NCBI RefSeq assembly: GCF_900109085.1
Contig: NZ_FNYW01000017.1
Span: forward strand, 1-38,405
Direction: 5' to 3'
DNA: 38,405 nt
Source of the DNA: Alkalibacterium gilvum
GTDB taxonomy: Bacteria > Bacillota > Bacilli > Lactobacillales > Carnobacteriaceae_A
The notes under the pieces are model-generated. The model ran no database searches. It worked only from the letters and a program-made list of their open reading frames with translations, and was not told the DNA's origin. Position numbers and translations under genes: made by a program. Shown one piece after another: positions 1 through 11,731 of this stretch. How positions within the stretch are numbered: position 1 is the first letter of the stretch; each line of letters opens with the position of its first letter.

Positions 1-233
1 AATTCAAGTGTACCAATTCTTGTCGTATAATCGCGTTCATAATAGCCATTTCGTTGACTTTGACGTGTAGTTGATCGCTCATATTCATCAGCTTGAATGT
101 ATTCTGACCGTTGGTCTTCCATGAGCTGATTAAAAATGGTGGTTAAAATATCTTTCGCTAAATCATCTTTTACAGAATCATTAATTATCTTTTGTATCTC
201 ATCAGTATTCAATGTAAAATGTACTTGGGTCAT
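1..233 (-). CDS. IS256-family (mutator type) transposase, N-terminal part, cut by the window edge
   Basis: Reading the minus strand from the ATG at 233 gives an open frame beginning MTQVHFTLNTDEIQKIIND and running off the left edge after about 77 codons. The motif RQSQRNGYYERDY near residues 58-70 is typical of the N-terminal region of IS256/mutator transposases. The DDE catalytic domain would lie outside the window. A strong ribosome binding site, AGGAGG, sits 7 bases upstream of the ATG. Nothing visible suggests inactivation, but only about a fifth of the usual length of roughly 390 residues can be seen. Confidence 0.85.
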   Translation of the reverse strand, partial: MTQVHFTLNTDEIQKIINDSVKDDLAKDILTTIFNQLMEDQRSEYIQADEYERSTTRQSQRNGYYERDYTTRIGTLE

Positions 234-333
234 ATAAAGTCCTCCTAGGTATGTTTTTGTCGATAAAAACATTGTACCGTAAAAGGAGCTTTATATGGCC
301 TTTTATCTTTTACACAATTATATGGACTTTATC
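1..333 (-). mobile_element. IS256-family insertion sequence, one end only
   Basis: This is the 5' end of an IS256-family element that continues beyond the left edge of the window. On the minus strand its outermost bases read GATAAAGTCCATATAATTG, which matches my memory of the IS256 terminal inverted repeat, so I place the boundary at 333/334. Between this end and the transposase start are two small hairpins: AAAAGG/CCTTTT (281-286 and 299-304) and ATGTTTTT/AAAAACAT (251-258 and 265-272). The second lies just upstream of the ribosome binding site. The first genomic bases beyond the boundary belong to a palindrome (334-366). The 8-9 bp target duplication cannot be confirmed without the other end. 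Confidence 0.85.
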
Positions 334-366
334 CCATTTCATGTCAAGTAACTTAACATGAAATGG
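334..366. repeat. 33-base near-perfect palindrome touching the IS256 end
   Basis: CCATTTCATGT (334-344) pairs perfectly with ACATGAAATGG (356-366). After one mismatched pair (345/355), AAGT (346-349) pairs with ACTT (351-354) around a single central A. It lies about 90 bases downstream of the rlmCD stop codon, so it may be the transcription terminator of the pcrA-to-rlmCD operon. No T-run now follows it on the minus strand, because the insertion sequence begins at the very next base. Confidence 0.6.
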
Positions 367-456
367 AGGTTATTGTTTATCTTTTTTTGTACGCATCATT
401 AATTATAAAAATCTAATAATTATCCTGACTTTAAATCTGCTGAAGTATTAGGATTG

Positions 457-1839
457 TTATCTCGTCAGTAACGTTACACTCTCAATATGACTGGTCTGTG
501 GGAACATATCCACAGGTTGTACTTTCTCTGCTGTATAGCCACCTTCAACAAGTAAGGCTAAATCTCGGGCTAATGTTGCGGGGTTACAGCTGACGTAGAT
601 CATTTTCTTAGGCTGCATTTCTAGTACAGCGTCAATAAATTGCTGGTCCAGTCCTTTTCTTGGTGGGTCAACGACAACTAAGTCTGCAGAACGGCCTTCT
701 TTGCTCCATTCATGCATAACACCTTCTGCTGCGCCGACTTGATAGGTCACATTCTCTACTCCGTTTAGTGCAGCGTTTCGTTTAGCGTCTTCCACTGCCG
801 GTTCGATGATTTCAATACCATAGACTTCTTTAGCTTTTTCAGCAAGCGCTAAGGTTATTGTACCGATACCGCTATAAGCATCGATAACAGTTTCTTCCCC
901 AGTTAATTCAGCAAACTCTATAACTTTACTATACAGCACTTCTGCTTGAGAAGTATTTACCTGGAAGAATGAACGATGGGAAATTTCAAACGTATGGTCA
1001 AGCAATTTATCATGATACTTGTCTTCACCATGTAGCATGATCACTTCTTTCCCTAAAATGATATTTGTTTTTTTAGGATTAACATTTTGAACGATACTAA
1101 CAACATTAGGCAATTCTTCCAAAATGTCTGGGACGATTTTACTAATTGGAAATAATTTCGGTGTGCGTGTTACAAGTACAATCATCATTTCTTCAGTATG
1201 ATACCCACGACGAACAAGTATGTGACGTAAGTTTCCGGTGTTATCTTTTTCATTGTAAGGTTTTATACCATACGTACGCATGATATCACGGACCGTTACA
1301 ATAGCCTTATCAATTTCTGGATCTTGAATTTTAAAGTCTTCCATTGGAATTAAATCATGACTATTTTTTCTATATACACCTGTCTCCAGCTTCCCCTTTA
1401 TTTTTCTGACAGGTATCTGTGCTTTATTACGATAACTAAAAGGATTCTCCATTCCAATAACGTTATGGACTGGCACGTCAGGTAATTTCGCAATTTTATG
1501 CATAACATTTTCTACCTGGGTCTTTTTAAATTCTAATTGTCCAGCATAATTGAGATGCTGCAAGGGCATCGTGCCTGATTGTGCATAGGCTTTATCCTTG
1601 ATTTCCACACGGTCTGGGCTTGCATCTATAATTTTCGTTAATCTTCCTACACCAAACGATTTGCCTACTTTGATGGTTTTAAATTCGATGGTTTCACCTA
1701 TTAGAGCTCCTTCAATGAATATCGGATAATGTTCTAGTTTGGCCACGCCTAAACCTTCGTGTGTCAGGTCACTAATTTCTCCCTGATACGTTTTGTTTTT
1801 TTCTACTGGTGCTTTGAAATCTTTTTTATGATGGCTCAT
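457..1839 (-). CDS. rlmCD: 23S rRNA (uracil-C5)-methyltransferase, RlmCD/RumA family
   Basis: This enzyme makes 5-methyluridine in 23S rRNA using S-adenosylmethionine; in Gram-positives one enzyme of this family modifies both U747 and U1939. An N-terminal TRAM-type RNA-binding domain (roughly residues 15-75) precedes the methyltransferase domain, which shows DAYSGIGTITLALA (cofactor site), VDPPRKG, SCNPATLARDL with the catalytic Cys, and HIESVTLL with the catalytic Glu. I start it at 1839 (MSHHKKDF) because GGGAG lies 7 bases upstream; a longer frame to 1884 has no ribosome binding site. The protein contains one cysteine only, the catalytic one. The four Cys that hold the 4Fe-4S cluster in E. 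coli RumA are absent. It is the last gene of the pcrA operon, 93 bases after dgkB. Confidence 0.92.
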   Translation of the reverse strand: MSHHKKDFKAPVEKNKTYQGEISDLTHEGLGVAKLEHYPIFIEGALIGETIEFKTIKVGKSFGVGRLTKIIDASPDRVEIKDKAYAQSGTMPLQHLNYAGQLEFKKTQVENVMHKIAKLPDVPVHNVIGMENPFSYRNKAQIPVRKIKGKLETGVYRKNSHDLIPMEDFKIQDPEIDKAIVTVRDIMRTYGIKPYNEKDNTGNLRHILVRRGYHTEEMMIVLVTRTPKLFPISKIVPDILEELPNVVSIVQNVNPKKTNIILGKEVIMLHGEDKYHDKLLDHTFEISHRSFFQVNTSQAEVLYSKVIEFAELTGEETVIDAYSGIGTITLALAEKAKEVYGIEIIEPAVEDAKRNAALNGVENVTYQVGAAEGVMHEWSKEGRSADLVVVDPPRKGLDQQFIDAVLEMQPKKMIYVSCNPATLARDLALLVEGGYTAEKVQPVDMFPQTSHIESVTLLTR

Positions 1840-1898
1840 AATAGTCTCCCTTTTTTTCATTTGTCTCGCACTGGTATATTTCATTAATTTAAATGTTG

Positions 1899-1926
1899 AA
1901 GCGCATAATTCTTAGGCTGCGCGCTT
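1899..1926 (-). other. Small hairpin between dgkB and rlmCD
   Basis: AAGCGC (1899-1904) pairs with GCGCTT (1921-1926) around a 16-base loop in the 93-base gap between dgkB and rlmCD. No T-run follows it on the minus strand, so a terminator is unlikely. It might be an RNA processing or stability element. The pairing is short and the call is weak. Confidence 0.25.
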
Positions 1927-1932
1927 TAATTA

Positions 1933-2946
1933 TTATTCATTTCTAGTATCAAGTTCTCGTACACGCTTCTTGAATTCTTCCTCTTTCTCTTCGGAAATCA
2001 AATCATGTGTATTGATTGATAGTTGCATGCGATCTAGGTCCGTTATTATTTCCAAGTGCTGTTTGAACATTGTAAATTCTGCAGGCGCATCGCCCCCATA
2101 TTCACCATCAATATTAATCATCAGCTGCTGATCATTCTGCGTTTCAGCTTTAACATAACTCGTTTTTTTGTATAGGACCTTTGGATGTTGTATATGTCTT
2201 CCATCATTCATTATCATGGTAATCAAGCGTAAGATTTCTGCAAAGTTAGTCGTTTTTACCACGATTAATGTGAATTTTCCATCTCCCAGTGTCTTATCCG
2301 GAGCAATTTTCTCAAAGCCACCAACTGAATTCGTTAAGGCAACAAAGACTAATGAAGCAATCCCTTCATAAACGCCATCGTCATAGGTTATTTTTACTGG
2401 TACTTTTCCTACTCGGGGTAGCAATTCTGCTCCCTTAACAAAGTAAGCCAGCGAACCAAATAATGATTTCATATTTGGTGGTACTTCATAAGTAACTTCA
2501 GTTAAAAAGCCAGCTGCTCCTATATTCATAAAATATTTTTCATCTGTTTCAGTTTTGACTTTACCAATGTCCATATGAACAGTCTGATTTTTATGGATTA
2601 ACTGGGCCGCTTTGACAAAGTCATATCGTGGTATTTTTAATGCTCTCGCATAATCATTCGTAGTGCCTGATGGAATGATAGCCAATTTAGGAGGTGCCTT
2701 GTGCGATGACAAGCCGTTCACCACTTCATTGATTGTGCCATCACCACCCGCAGCGATAATTAAATCAAACCCATCTATTGTGCAACGATCTGCTTCTTTT
2801 TGTGCACTCAAAGCCTCTGGTGTTGTACAGAATGTACTAGTTTCATAACCAGCTTTTTCATATTCATTCAAAATGTCTGGTAATTGTCTTTTAAATGTTT
2901 CACGACCGGATGTCGGATTATAAATCAATCTTGCCCGTTTTCTCAC
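1933..2946 (-). CDS. dgkB: Diacylglycerol kinase DgkB
   Basis: This soluble lipid kinase phosphorylates diacylglycerol to phosphatidic acid, returning to phospholipid synthesis the diacylglycerol released when lipoteichoic acid is made. LtaS, which makes that diacylglycerol, is encoded at 23868-26015. The 337 residues match the DAGK catalytic family: NPTSG near residues 10-14, the nucleotide-binding GGDGT at 67-71, PSGTTNDYARAL near 92-103, and a later LGDGKFTL segment with the conserved Asp. The start is a GTG at 2946 with GGGGGTGG upstream. It begins 29 bases after gatB, the same order (gatB-dgkB-rlmCD) found in staphylococci and bacilli, so cotranscription is likely. Confidence 0.93.
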   Translation of the reverse strand: MRKRARLIYNPTSGRETFKRQLPDILNEYEKAGYETSTFCTTPEALSAQKEADRCTIDGFDLIIAAGGDGTINEVVNGLSSHKAPPKLAIIPSGTTNDYARALKIPRYDFVKAAQLIHKNQTVHMDIGKVKTETDEKYFMNIGAAGFLTEVTYEVPPNMKSLFGSLAYFVKGAELLPRVGKVPVKITYDDGVYEGIASLVFVALTNSVGGFEKIAPDKTLGDGKFTLIVVKTTNFAEILRLITMIMNDGRHIQHPKVLYKKTSYVKAETQNDQQLMINIDGEYGGDAPAEFTMFKQHLEIITDLDRMQLSINTHDLISEEKEEEFKKRVRELDTRNE

Positions 2947-2975
2947 CGTACATCCACCCCCTTTTCTAATCGCTC

Positions 2976-4409
2976 CTAGCGTTTATCCATTTCTTGTTTC
3001 AATATTTTATTTACTACACCAGGATTGGCTTTTCCTCTTGTTTGTTTCATTACGTTACCGACTAAGAAACCTAAGGCGCGATCTTTCCCATTTTTGTAGT
3101 CTTCAATAGACTGTTCGTTTTGATCAAGTATTTCAGTAATAATAGGCAATAGTTTAGCCGGATCACTTAATTGGACCCACCCTTTATCTTCAACGAGTGC
3201 TTTTACATCTGCGCTGCCTTTAGTGATAAGTTCTTTAAACACTTTTTTTGCAATTTTAGAAGAAATCGTACCATCAGCAATTAAATTAATCATTTCAGCG
3301 AGTGCTTTTGGCGTTAGAGCTGTTTCGTTTAATTCCATGTGCTCACTGTTCATGTAAGCTGATACTTCTCCCATCAACCAATTGGATGCTTGTTTGGGAT
3401 CGGCACCATATTCAACTGTCTCTTGGAAAAAGTCAGACATTTCAACAGTTGCTGTTAAAACGACTGCATCATATTCAGGCAATTGATAATCTTCGACATA
3501 TCTCTTTTGACGTGCTTCAGGCATTTCTGGAAGTGACGCTCTGATTTCATCAATCCATTCGTTACTTATTTCAAGATTTGGAATGTCCGGCTCTGGGAAG
3601 TAACGGTAGTCACTAGAACCCTCTTTCACGCGCATAAGAATTGTTTCACCTGTTGTTTCATCGAACCGTCTGGTTTCTTGCTGGATTGCTCCACCAGCGT
3701 TCAGAATTTTTTCTTGTCGTTTTATTTCATGTTCTAAACCTTTTCTAACGTTGTTGAATGAATTTAGATTCTTAAGTTCTGTTTTCGTTCCAAATGCTTC
3801 TTGTCCGACTGGGCGGAGAGAGAGGTTCGCATCACAACGCATCGACCCTTCTTGCATCTTCACATCAGAAATACCAGTGAACTGAATGAGTTGTTTTATC
3901 GTATCAAGATAAGCTTGAGCTTCTTCTGGCGAACGCATATCTGCTTCAGAAACGATTTCTATAAGTGGTGTTCCCTGTCTATTTAGGTCCACATATGACG
4001 AACCATCATCCCCATGCGTATTTTTTCCTGCATCTTCTTCAAGGTGAACACGCTCTATACGTATTCTTTTCTTCTCACCCTTGACATCTATTTCAATCCA
4101 CCCATCATACCCAATAGGTTTATCAAATTGGGAAATCTGATAGGCTTTTGGATTATCTGGATAAAAGTAATTTTTACGATCAAATTTTGTATCATTCGCT
4201 ATGCCACAATTCAATGTAAGCGCCGCTTTCATACCAAATTCAATGGCTCGTTTATTCACGACAGGTAATACGCCAGGATGTCCCCAGTCAATAACGTTGG
4301 TATTCGTGTTCGGCTCGGCACCAAAATGTGCTGGAGACGGGGAGAACATTTTGGAATCAGTTTTCAATTCTACGTGTACTTCTAATCCTATTACAGGTTC
4401 TAAATTCAT
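2976..4409 (-). CDS. gatB: Asp/Glu-tRNA amidotransferase subunit B
   Basis: GatB is the kinase and tRNA-binding subunit of GatCAB, which converts Glu-tRNA(Gln) to Gln-tRNA(Gln), and Asp-tRNA(Asn) to Asn-tRNA(Asn) where needed. It phosphorylates the misacylated tRNA carboxylate and receives ammonia from GatA. The 477 residues are full length. The family start [10 protein letters not shown], the [11 protein letters not shown] segment and the C-terminal YqeY-like tRNA-binding helical region are all present. The ATG follows the gatA stop closely, and its ribosome binding site (GGAGGAG) is built from the last codons of gatA, which suggests translational coupling and balanced subunit production. 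Confidence 0.96.
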   Translation of the reverse strand: MNLEPVIGLEVHVELKTDSKMFSPSPAHFGAEPNTNTNVIDWGHPGVLPVVNKRAIEFGMKAALTLNCGIANDTKFDRKNYFYPDNPKAYQISQFDKPIGYDGWIEIDVKGEKKRIRIERVHLEEDAGKNTHGDDGSSYVDLNRQGTPLIEIVSEADMRSPEEAQAYLDTIKQLIQFTGISDVKMQEGSMRCDANLSLRPVGQEAFGTKTELKNLNSFNNVRKGLEHEIKRQEKILNAGGAIQQETRRFDETTGETILMRVKEGSSDYRYFPEPDIPNLEISNEWIDEIRASLPEMPEARQKRYVEDYQLPEYDAVVLTATVEMSDFFQETVEYGADPKQASNWLMGEVSAYMNSEHMELNETALTPKALAEMINLIADGTISSKIAKKVFKELITKGSADVKALVEDKGWVQLSDPAKLLPIITEILDQNEQSIEDYKNGKDRALGFLVGNVMKQTRGKANPGVVNKILKQEMDKR

Positions 4410-4411
4410 CC

Positions 4412-5878
4412 TTATTCTCCTCCTTTAAGTGATGGCTTTTCTTTGTAAAGCTCTGTTGCTTTCTCATAGGCATAAGCAGCCTTGTAAATCGTTTGTTCAT
4501 CAAATTGCTTACCAATGATCTGCATTCCAATTGGCAATCCTTCAAAAAAGCCACACGGCATAGATAATGACGGGACGCCTGCCAAGTTAACAGGGACAGT
4601 TAAAACGTCAGCCATATACATTGCTATTGGATCCTCGATTTTTCCACCAATTTTAAAGGCTGTTGAAGTTGTTGTTGGTGCGACAAGGACATCAACTTCT
4701 TCAAAGGCTTTGGCGAAATCTTGTCTGATCAATGTACGCGCTTGTGCTGCTTTTTTAAAGTGTGCATCATAAAAACCAGAACTCAGTGAGAACGTTCCTA
4801 ACATGATACGACGCTTCACTTCAAGGCCAAATCCTTCCGAGCGTGATTTAACGTAAATATCTTCCAATGAACCAATATTATTTGAACGATATCCATAGCG
4901 AATACCATCGAAGCGTTGCAAGTTACTTGAAGCTTCAGAAGAGGCAATGATATAGTAGGCTGGTATTCCATATTTGGAATGCGGCAAACTGACCTCGACA
5001 ATTTCAGCTCCCATTTCCTTATATGCATCTAGTGCTTCTCTTACTGATTTTTCAATAGTTGTTTCTTTACCATCTTCGTTGAAGTATTCTTTCGGTACTC
5101 CTATGCGGAGCCCTTTTACACCTTCATCAATATTTTCAGTGAAATCAGGTGTGTTGCCACGGTAAGATGTTGAATCTTTGTCATCGGTTCCGCTGATTGC
5201 GTTTAAAACAAGTGCATTATCTTTAACAGTACGTGTAAAGGGTCCAATTTGATCTAGACTTGAACCAAAAGCAATGAGGCCATAGCGAGAAACCCGGCCG
5301 TATGTTGGTTTCATACCAACAAGCCCTGTAAAGGATGCGGGTTGACGAATGGAGCCTCCGGTATCTGACCCTAGTGATACTGGTATTTGCCCAGCAGCAA
5401 CAGCCGCAGCTGAACCCCCTGATGACCCACCAGGAACGCGTGTTAGATCCCATGGGTTTCGCGTGATTTTCATAGCAGAATTCTCAGTTGATCCTCCCAT
5501 AGCGAACTCATCCATGTTCAATTTCCCAACAGAAATCATACCTGCTTGGTTTAGTTTTTCCACAACAGTCGCATCATAAATGGGGATAAAGTTTTCAAGC
5601 ATTTTTGATGCAGCGGTTGTTTTAACGCCTTTTGTTGAAATGTTATCCTTGATTCCAATAGGCAGGCCACTCAGTACATTGCCTTCCTCAACACCCTTTT
5701 CATCCACTTTTTTTGCAGCATTTAGTGCCTCTTCTTTGTTCAATGTGATAAATGCGCCAACTTCATCGTCTGTCTCTTCTATATTTGAATAAACAGACTC
5801 AATCAAGTCAACAGCTGTTAACTCTTTATTGACTAGTTTTTCATGCAGTTCTTCTAAAGTATAATCTAAAAAATTCAT
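4412..5878 (-). CDS. gatA: Asp/Glu-tRNA amidotransferase subunit A
   Basis: GatA is the amidase-signature subunit that hydrolyses glutamine and channels ammonia to GatB. The Ser-cisSer-Lys triad is visible: Lys77 in GIKDN, Ser152 in PGGSSGGS and Ser176 in GSDTGGS, each offset by two from the S. aureus enzyme (Lys79, Ser154, Ser178). The 488 residues are the normal length. The start codon overlaps the gatC stop by one base (TGATG), so the two are translationally coupled. Subunit order gatC-gatA-gatB is the standard Firmicutes order. Confidence 0.97.
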   Translation of the reverse strand: MNFLDYTLEELHEKLVNKELTAVDLIESVYSNIEETDDEVGAFITLNKEEALNAAKKVDEKGVEEGNVLSGLPIGIKDNISTKGVKTTAASKMLENFIPIYDATVVEKLNQAGMISVGKLNMDEFAMGGSTENSAMKITRNPWDLTRVPGGSSGGSAAAVAAGQIPVSLGSDTGGSIRQPASFTGLVGMKPTYGRVSRYGLIAFGSSLDQIGPFTRTVKDNALVLNAISGTDDKDSTSYRGNTPDFTENIDEGVKGLRIGVPKEYFNEDGKETTIEKSVREALDAYKEMGAEIVEVSLPHSKYGIPAYYIIASSEASSNLQRFDGIRYGYRSNNIGSLEDIYVKSRSEGFGLEVKRRIMLGTFSLSSGFYDAHFKKAAQARTLIRQDFAKAFEEVDVLVAPTTTSTAFKIGGKIEDPIAMYMADVLTVPVNLAGVPSLSMPCGFFEGLPIGMQIIGKQFDEQTIYKAAYAYEKATELYKEKPSLKGGE

Positions 5879-6183
5879 CAGGCGTCACTTCCTCCTTTGT
5901 CAAACATATCAGGAACTTCAACAAAACCATTTTTTTGTGTTTCAACATTTTTAAATAGCTCTTCTCTATCCGTCCCTTTTTCAGCCTTATCTTGTCTCCA
6001 AACGTTTATTTGTGGGTGGCCATGATAACTGCCTTCCACTCCATCTGTATCCAATTCTTCTAGTTGTTCAACCATTTCAACCATTTGAACTATTTCATTT
6101 GTAAACGTTTTTAATGACTCTTCATCTATTTCAAGTTTAGCTAAGCCAGCTACATGCTTTACTGTTTCTTCATTTATAGCCAT
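5878..6183 (-). CDS. gatC: Asp/Glu-tRNA amidotransferase subunit C
   Basis: GatC is a small non-catalytic subunit that wraps around the GatA-GatB interface and stabilises the complex. The 101 residues begin [20 protein letters not shown], typical of the family, followed by the [20 protein letters not shown] helix region and a C-terminal tail containing VEVPDMF. It is the first gene of the gatCAB group, 39 bases after camS, with a purine-rich ribosome binding site just upstream of the ATG. It ends by sharing one base with gatA. Confidence 0.95.
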   Translation of the reverse strand: MAINEETVKHVAGLAKLEIDEESLKTFTNEIVQMVEMVEQLEELDTDGVEGSYHGHPQINVWRQDKAEKGTDREELFKNVETQKNGFVEVPDMFDKGGSDA

Positions 6184-6222
6184 AAAACCCTTCCTTCCGT
6201 CTCTATAATAGTATTAAATCTG

Positions 6223-7380
6223 TTAATTAAAAATATATACCTCGTATTCTTTTTTATCATTTTCACGATTGAGATAAGATTCCATCCCGTTTAATGATTC
6301 AACATTTATTTGAGTAGGTACATTTCCCGGTAAGTATGTTTTCCCGGCTTCGTTTAAAAATTGTGTGAAAGCAATCATTTCACCTTTACCATAAAACTGT
6401 GTGGTCACCGATATTTCAAGATCAACTAATTGGTTTTCAATATAATGACCAAGCCCTGTCACTCCACTCACATTTGGGAAGAAGTTTTCAACTTCAGATT
6501 TAAAATTGGCAAAGTTATTACCCACTGCGCTCTGCATACCTTCGAGTGGGAATATGACGCGTTCTTCATTAATCTTCTTCCAATCGGATACTTCGGTCTG
6601 ATCCTTCTCGCTCAAACCTGTTGCAATAAAGGTTCCTGGAGCTAAATCATCTCGTGCTGATTGCTCGTACAGGCCAATCATTACCGGTATGTTTTCCAAG
6701 CCTTCGATATTTCTTATGCGTGATACAACTTCATTTCCGATTCTTTGGCCTTCTTCAAGTACTTTTTCTCTTGAAATTTCTTGTTCATAGGTTGCTTCGT
6801 ATTGGGCCAGTTGATAGTAATCAACAGAGTTGAGCGCTAAACCAATACTCACTCCCGCAAATTCAAGGCCGTTTTCAGTTTGAATGTAAAAATTTTGTTC
6901 AAGTATTGAGTTCAAAATATTTGGTACACGTTCCCCCGCGTCTTCACTTTCATTCGCTGGAGGATTTAACCCTTGCATCTGTTTGTCGCTCTCTTCATCG
7001 GATTCAGCCTCAGAGGCTTCCTCTCTTCTTAGCCAACTCGTAACAAGTTCAGAGGATAGGTACTGTCCTTCTTGAAAAAAGTAGTCATCAACAGAAAAAT
7101 AGGGTTGTGAGTGACGCATCAAGTCGACCTCAAACGTACGCATATTTACATTAGAGTTCAAACTTCTTGTAATCCCTCTATTTTTACTTGGGGCATAAGT
7201 CCCGTCTTCTGTAATGACAGGACGATAATAATCAGAGTCTATTTGTTCTTTAATGATTGTTTCCTTATTTTCTTGACCTTGATTCGCTTCACTTGAATCA
7301 TTACTATCTATTGAATTATCACAGGCAACAAGAAATAAAGCTTGAGCAATAATTAATCTTAGCAACACTTTCTTTTTCAT
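6223..7380 (-). CDS. camS: CamS family lipoprotein (sex pheromone precursor type)
   Basis: This is a surface lipoprotein of the CamS family. In staphylococci and enterococci, pieces of the CamS/CamE signal peptide act as the cAM373-type pheromone; the function of the mature protein is not well established. The N-terminus has Lys residues 2-4, a hydrophobic stretch and the lipobox LVAC, with the lipidated Cys at residue 20. The 385 residues match the family length. Signal-peptide residues 14-19 read ALFLVA, close in pattern to the known pheromone AIFILAS. The gene sits between ligA (22 bases) and gatC (39 bases), the conserved Firmicutes position. Its ribosome binding site is weak, so it may depend partly on coupling from ligA. 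Confidence 0.88.
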   Translation of the reverse strand: MKKKVLLRLIIAQALFLVACDNSIDSNDSSEANQGQENKETIIKEQIDSDYYRPVITEDGTYAPSKNRGITRSLNSNVNMRTFEVDLMRHSQPYFSVDDYFFQEGQYLSSELVTSWLRREEASEAESDEESDKQMQGLNPPANESEDAGERVPNILNSILEQNFYIQTENGLEFAGVSIGLALNSVDYYQLAQYEATYEQEISREKVLEEGQRIGNEVVSRIRNIEGLENIPVMIGLYEQSARDDLAPGTFIATGLSEKDQTEVSDWKKINEERVIFPLEGMQSAVGNNFANFKSEVENFFPNVSGVTGLGHYIENQLVDLEISVTTQFYGKGEMIAFTQFLNEAGKTYLPGNVPTQINVESLNGMESYLNRENDKKEYEVYIFN

Positions 7381-7402
7381 TCGCTCTCACTCACTTTTTT
7401 AA

Positions 7403-9442
<2,040 letters not shown>

Positions 9443-9458
9443 TTATATTTTTGATTAG

Positions 9459-11705
9459 TTAAATTTTTTCAATTGGTGCAAAGCTTGCAAGTAAAGGTTT
9501 GATCCCAACACCTGGGAAGGCGATGTCTAGTTGAAGATCGTCTCCTTCACCGCTAATTTTCACAACAGTTCCAATGTCCCATACTTTATGTTTGACCTTC
9601 TCACCAACTTGCCAGTCCAATTTCTCGGCACCACTGTTTCCTGTTGCATGAGAAACATATCGTTTCTTTTTCTTTGTATTTTTCTCAAATGGATCATTTG
9701 TTTTACTTCCAAAACCCTTATAGGTACTGCTTGAGAAAGGTTTCAAGGAATTCGATTCTTCGATATCTAAAATAGTATCATCCACTTCATCTAAAAAGCG
9801 GGAAGGACGATTGGATTGTACACGACCATACAAGGCACGAGACATAGCATTGGTTAAGAATAACTTTTCTTCTGCACGCGTAATACCAACATAAGCTAAG
9901 CGCCTCTCTTCTTCCAACTCATCTTCATCCATTTCTGCTCGAGAAAGCGGGAAAAGACCTTCTTCCATACCAATAAGAAAAACTATAGGGAATTCTAAGC
10001 CCTTAGCAGCATGTAAAGTCATCAACGTGATTTCACTTGTTGGTTCTTCCTCTAATTTATCTATATCAGAAATAAGAGATAGATCAGTAATAAATGCAAT
10101 AAGACTGTCATCTTCTTGTTCTTCTTTATCAAATTGATTCGTTACCGTTAGAAACTCTTCTATATTTTCTATACGTGTTTCTGCTTCCAATGTTCGTTCT
10201 TTCTTTAAAGTTGGTAAATAATCTGATTTTTCCAGGATCTCTTCAGTTAATTCTGTAATACTTAAAAATTCGGTCATTTTACGGAAATCTTGAATCATTA
10301 AGGCAAAGCTTTCTACTTTTTTAGCTGCACGTGCAGATAAGTTTATACTATTTGCATTCAAAGCTGCATCGTAGAGACTCCAGCCCATTTCCTCAGCAGC
10401 TAATGACAATTTTTCCACAGTACTTGCGCCGATTCCACGTTTAGGTTCGTTTACAACACGAGCAAAACTGAGATTATCTTTAGGGTTTGCAATAAGCGTT
10501 AGATAAGCTAGGATATCTTTGATTTCTTTACGGTCATAGAATTTATGTCCACCAATCATCCGGTATGGAATATTGGTCTTAATCAATGTTTCTTCCATCA
10601 CACGAGACTGCGCATTTGTACGATACAGAACGGCTACGTCCCCATATTCTCGATCAGGCTTTTTTTCCAATTCTTTTTTAATATTTTGAATGACATATCT
10701 CGCTTCTTCATGTTCATTTCCTGCTCTGTAATAAGTAATGAACTCTCCGCCGTCTTTATCGGTCCAAAGATTTTTATCTTTACGTTTTGAATTGTTCGAG
10801 ATGACATCATTTGCTGCCTTTAATATGTTTTTACTTGAACGATAATTCTGTTCCAATAAAACCACATTCGTATCTTCATAGTCTCGTTCGAAATTCAAAA
10901 TATTTTCCATGTCAGCACCACGCCAGCCATAGATACTTTGATCTGCATCTCCTACAACACAAATATTTCTAAATCGTTCGGCTAGTAAATTGACCAGCTT
11001 ATACTGTGCATGGTTAGTATCTTGATACTCATCTACATGTACATATTGAAATTTAGTTTGATAGTATTGTAAAACATTCTCATGTTCTTCAAATAAGCGA
11101 ACTGTCAGCATAATAAGATCATCAAAGTCTAATGTTTCAGACTGTCTTAGTTCGCGTTGGTAGTGATCATAGCAGTCTGCTACGATTTTTCCGAAATAAT
11201 CCGTTGCTTGAACTCGAAATTCTTTTTCATTTTGTAAATTATTCTTTGCGTTACTGATTTCTGAAAGTATCGCTCTGGGATTATATTTTTTCGGATCGAT
11301 ATTTAGTCGTTTAAGTATTTTTTTTACAAGCGTTAATTGTTCTCCGGGATCAGCGATAGTAAAGTTAGAACTATAACCAATAGCATCTATTTCTCTTCTT
11401 AAAATGCGCACGCACATCGAGTGAAATGTTGACACCCAAACATCGCGTCCTCCGTCTGTAACAAGTGATGCTACGCGGTCTTTCATTTCTGATGCTGCTT
11501 TATTTGTAAAGGTTATCGCCAATATATTCCATGGATTTATGCCTTTTTCTTGAATCAGATAGGAAATACGGTGTGTCAGTACACGTGTCTTTCCAGATCC
11601 TGCTCCAGCCATTATTAATAGAGGGCCATCCGTGTGAACAACCGCTTCTCTCTGCTTGGGGTTCATCCCCTGTAAAATATCTTCTCGCAGTACCACTATT
11701 TTCAT
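9459..11705 (-). CDS. pcrA: ATP-dependent DNA helicase PcrA (UvrD/Rep family)
   Basis: PcrA is the essential 3'-5' superfamily 1A helicase of Gram-positives, acting in repair, removal of RecA filaments, plasmid rolling-circle replication and transcription-replication conflicts. Motif I is GAGSGKT (residues 34-40). The DEYQDTN Walker B motif, QNYRSS (motif IV) and VGITRAEEKL (motif VI) are present, with a C-terminal Tudor-like RNA polymerase-binding segment (WQVGEKVKHKVWDIG). The exact start is uncertain: the ATG at 11705 lies too close to its AAAGG, and a GTG three codons later is better spaced. It is the first gene of the operon and has an extended -10 promoter upstream. No pcrB lies beside it, unlike in Bacillus or Staphylococcus. 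Confidence 0.96.
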   Translation of the reverse strand: MKIVVLREDILQGMNPKQREAVVHTDGPLLIMAGAGSGKTRVLTHRISYLIQEKGINPWNILAITFTNKAASEMKDRVASLVTDGGRDVWVSTFHSMCVRILRREIDAIGYSSNFTIADPGEQLTLVKKILKRLNIDPKKYNPRAILSEISNAKNNLQNEKEFRVQATDYFGKIVADCYDHYQRELRQSETLDFDDLIMLTVRLFEEHENVLQYYQTKFQYVHVDEYQDTNHAQYKLVNLLAERFRNICVVGDADQSIYGWRGADMENILNFERDYEDTNVVLLEQNYRSSKNILKAANDVISNNSKRKDKNLWTDKDGGEFITYYRAGNEHEEARYVIQNIKKELEKKPDREYGDVAVLYRTNAQSRVMEETLIKTNIPYRMIGGHKFYDRKEIKDILAYLTLIANPKDNLSFARVVNEPKRGIGASTVEKLSLAAEEMGWSLYDAALNANSINLSARAAKKVESFALMIQDFRKMTEFLSITELTEEILEKSDYLPTLKKERTLEAETRIENIEEFLTVTNQFDKEEQEDDSLIAFITDLSLISDIDKLEEEPTSEITLMTLHAAKGLEFPIVFLIGMEEGLFPLSRAEMDEDELEEERRLAYVGITRAEEKLFLTNAMSRALYGRVQSNRPSRFLDEVDDTILDIEESNSLKPFSSSTYKGFGSKTNDPFEKNTKKKKRYVSHATGNSGAEKLDWQVGEKVKHKVWDIGTVVKISGEGDDLQLDIAFPGVGIKPLLASFAPIEKI

Positions 11706-11731
11706 CCTTTCAGGTGTTCATACATTCTTAC

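Noticed and set aside
1840-1884. Upstream extension of RlmCD by 15 residues (MKYTSARQMKKRETI)
   Set aside because: No ribosome binding site precedes the upstream ATG, whereas GGGAG is well spaced from the ATG at 1839.
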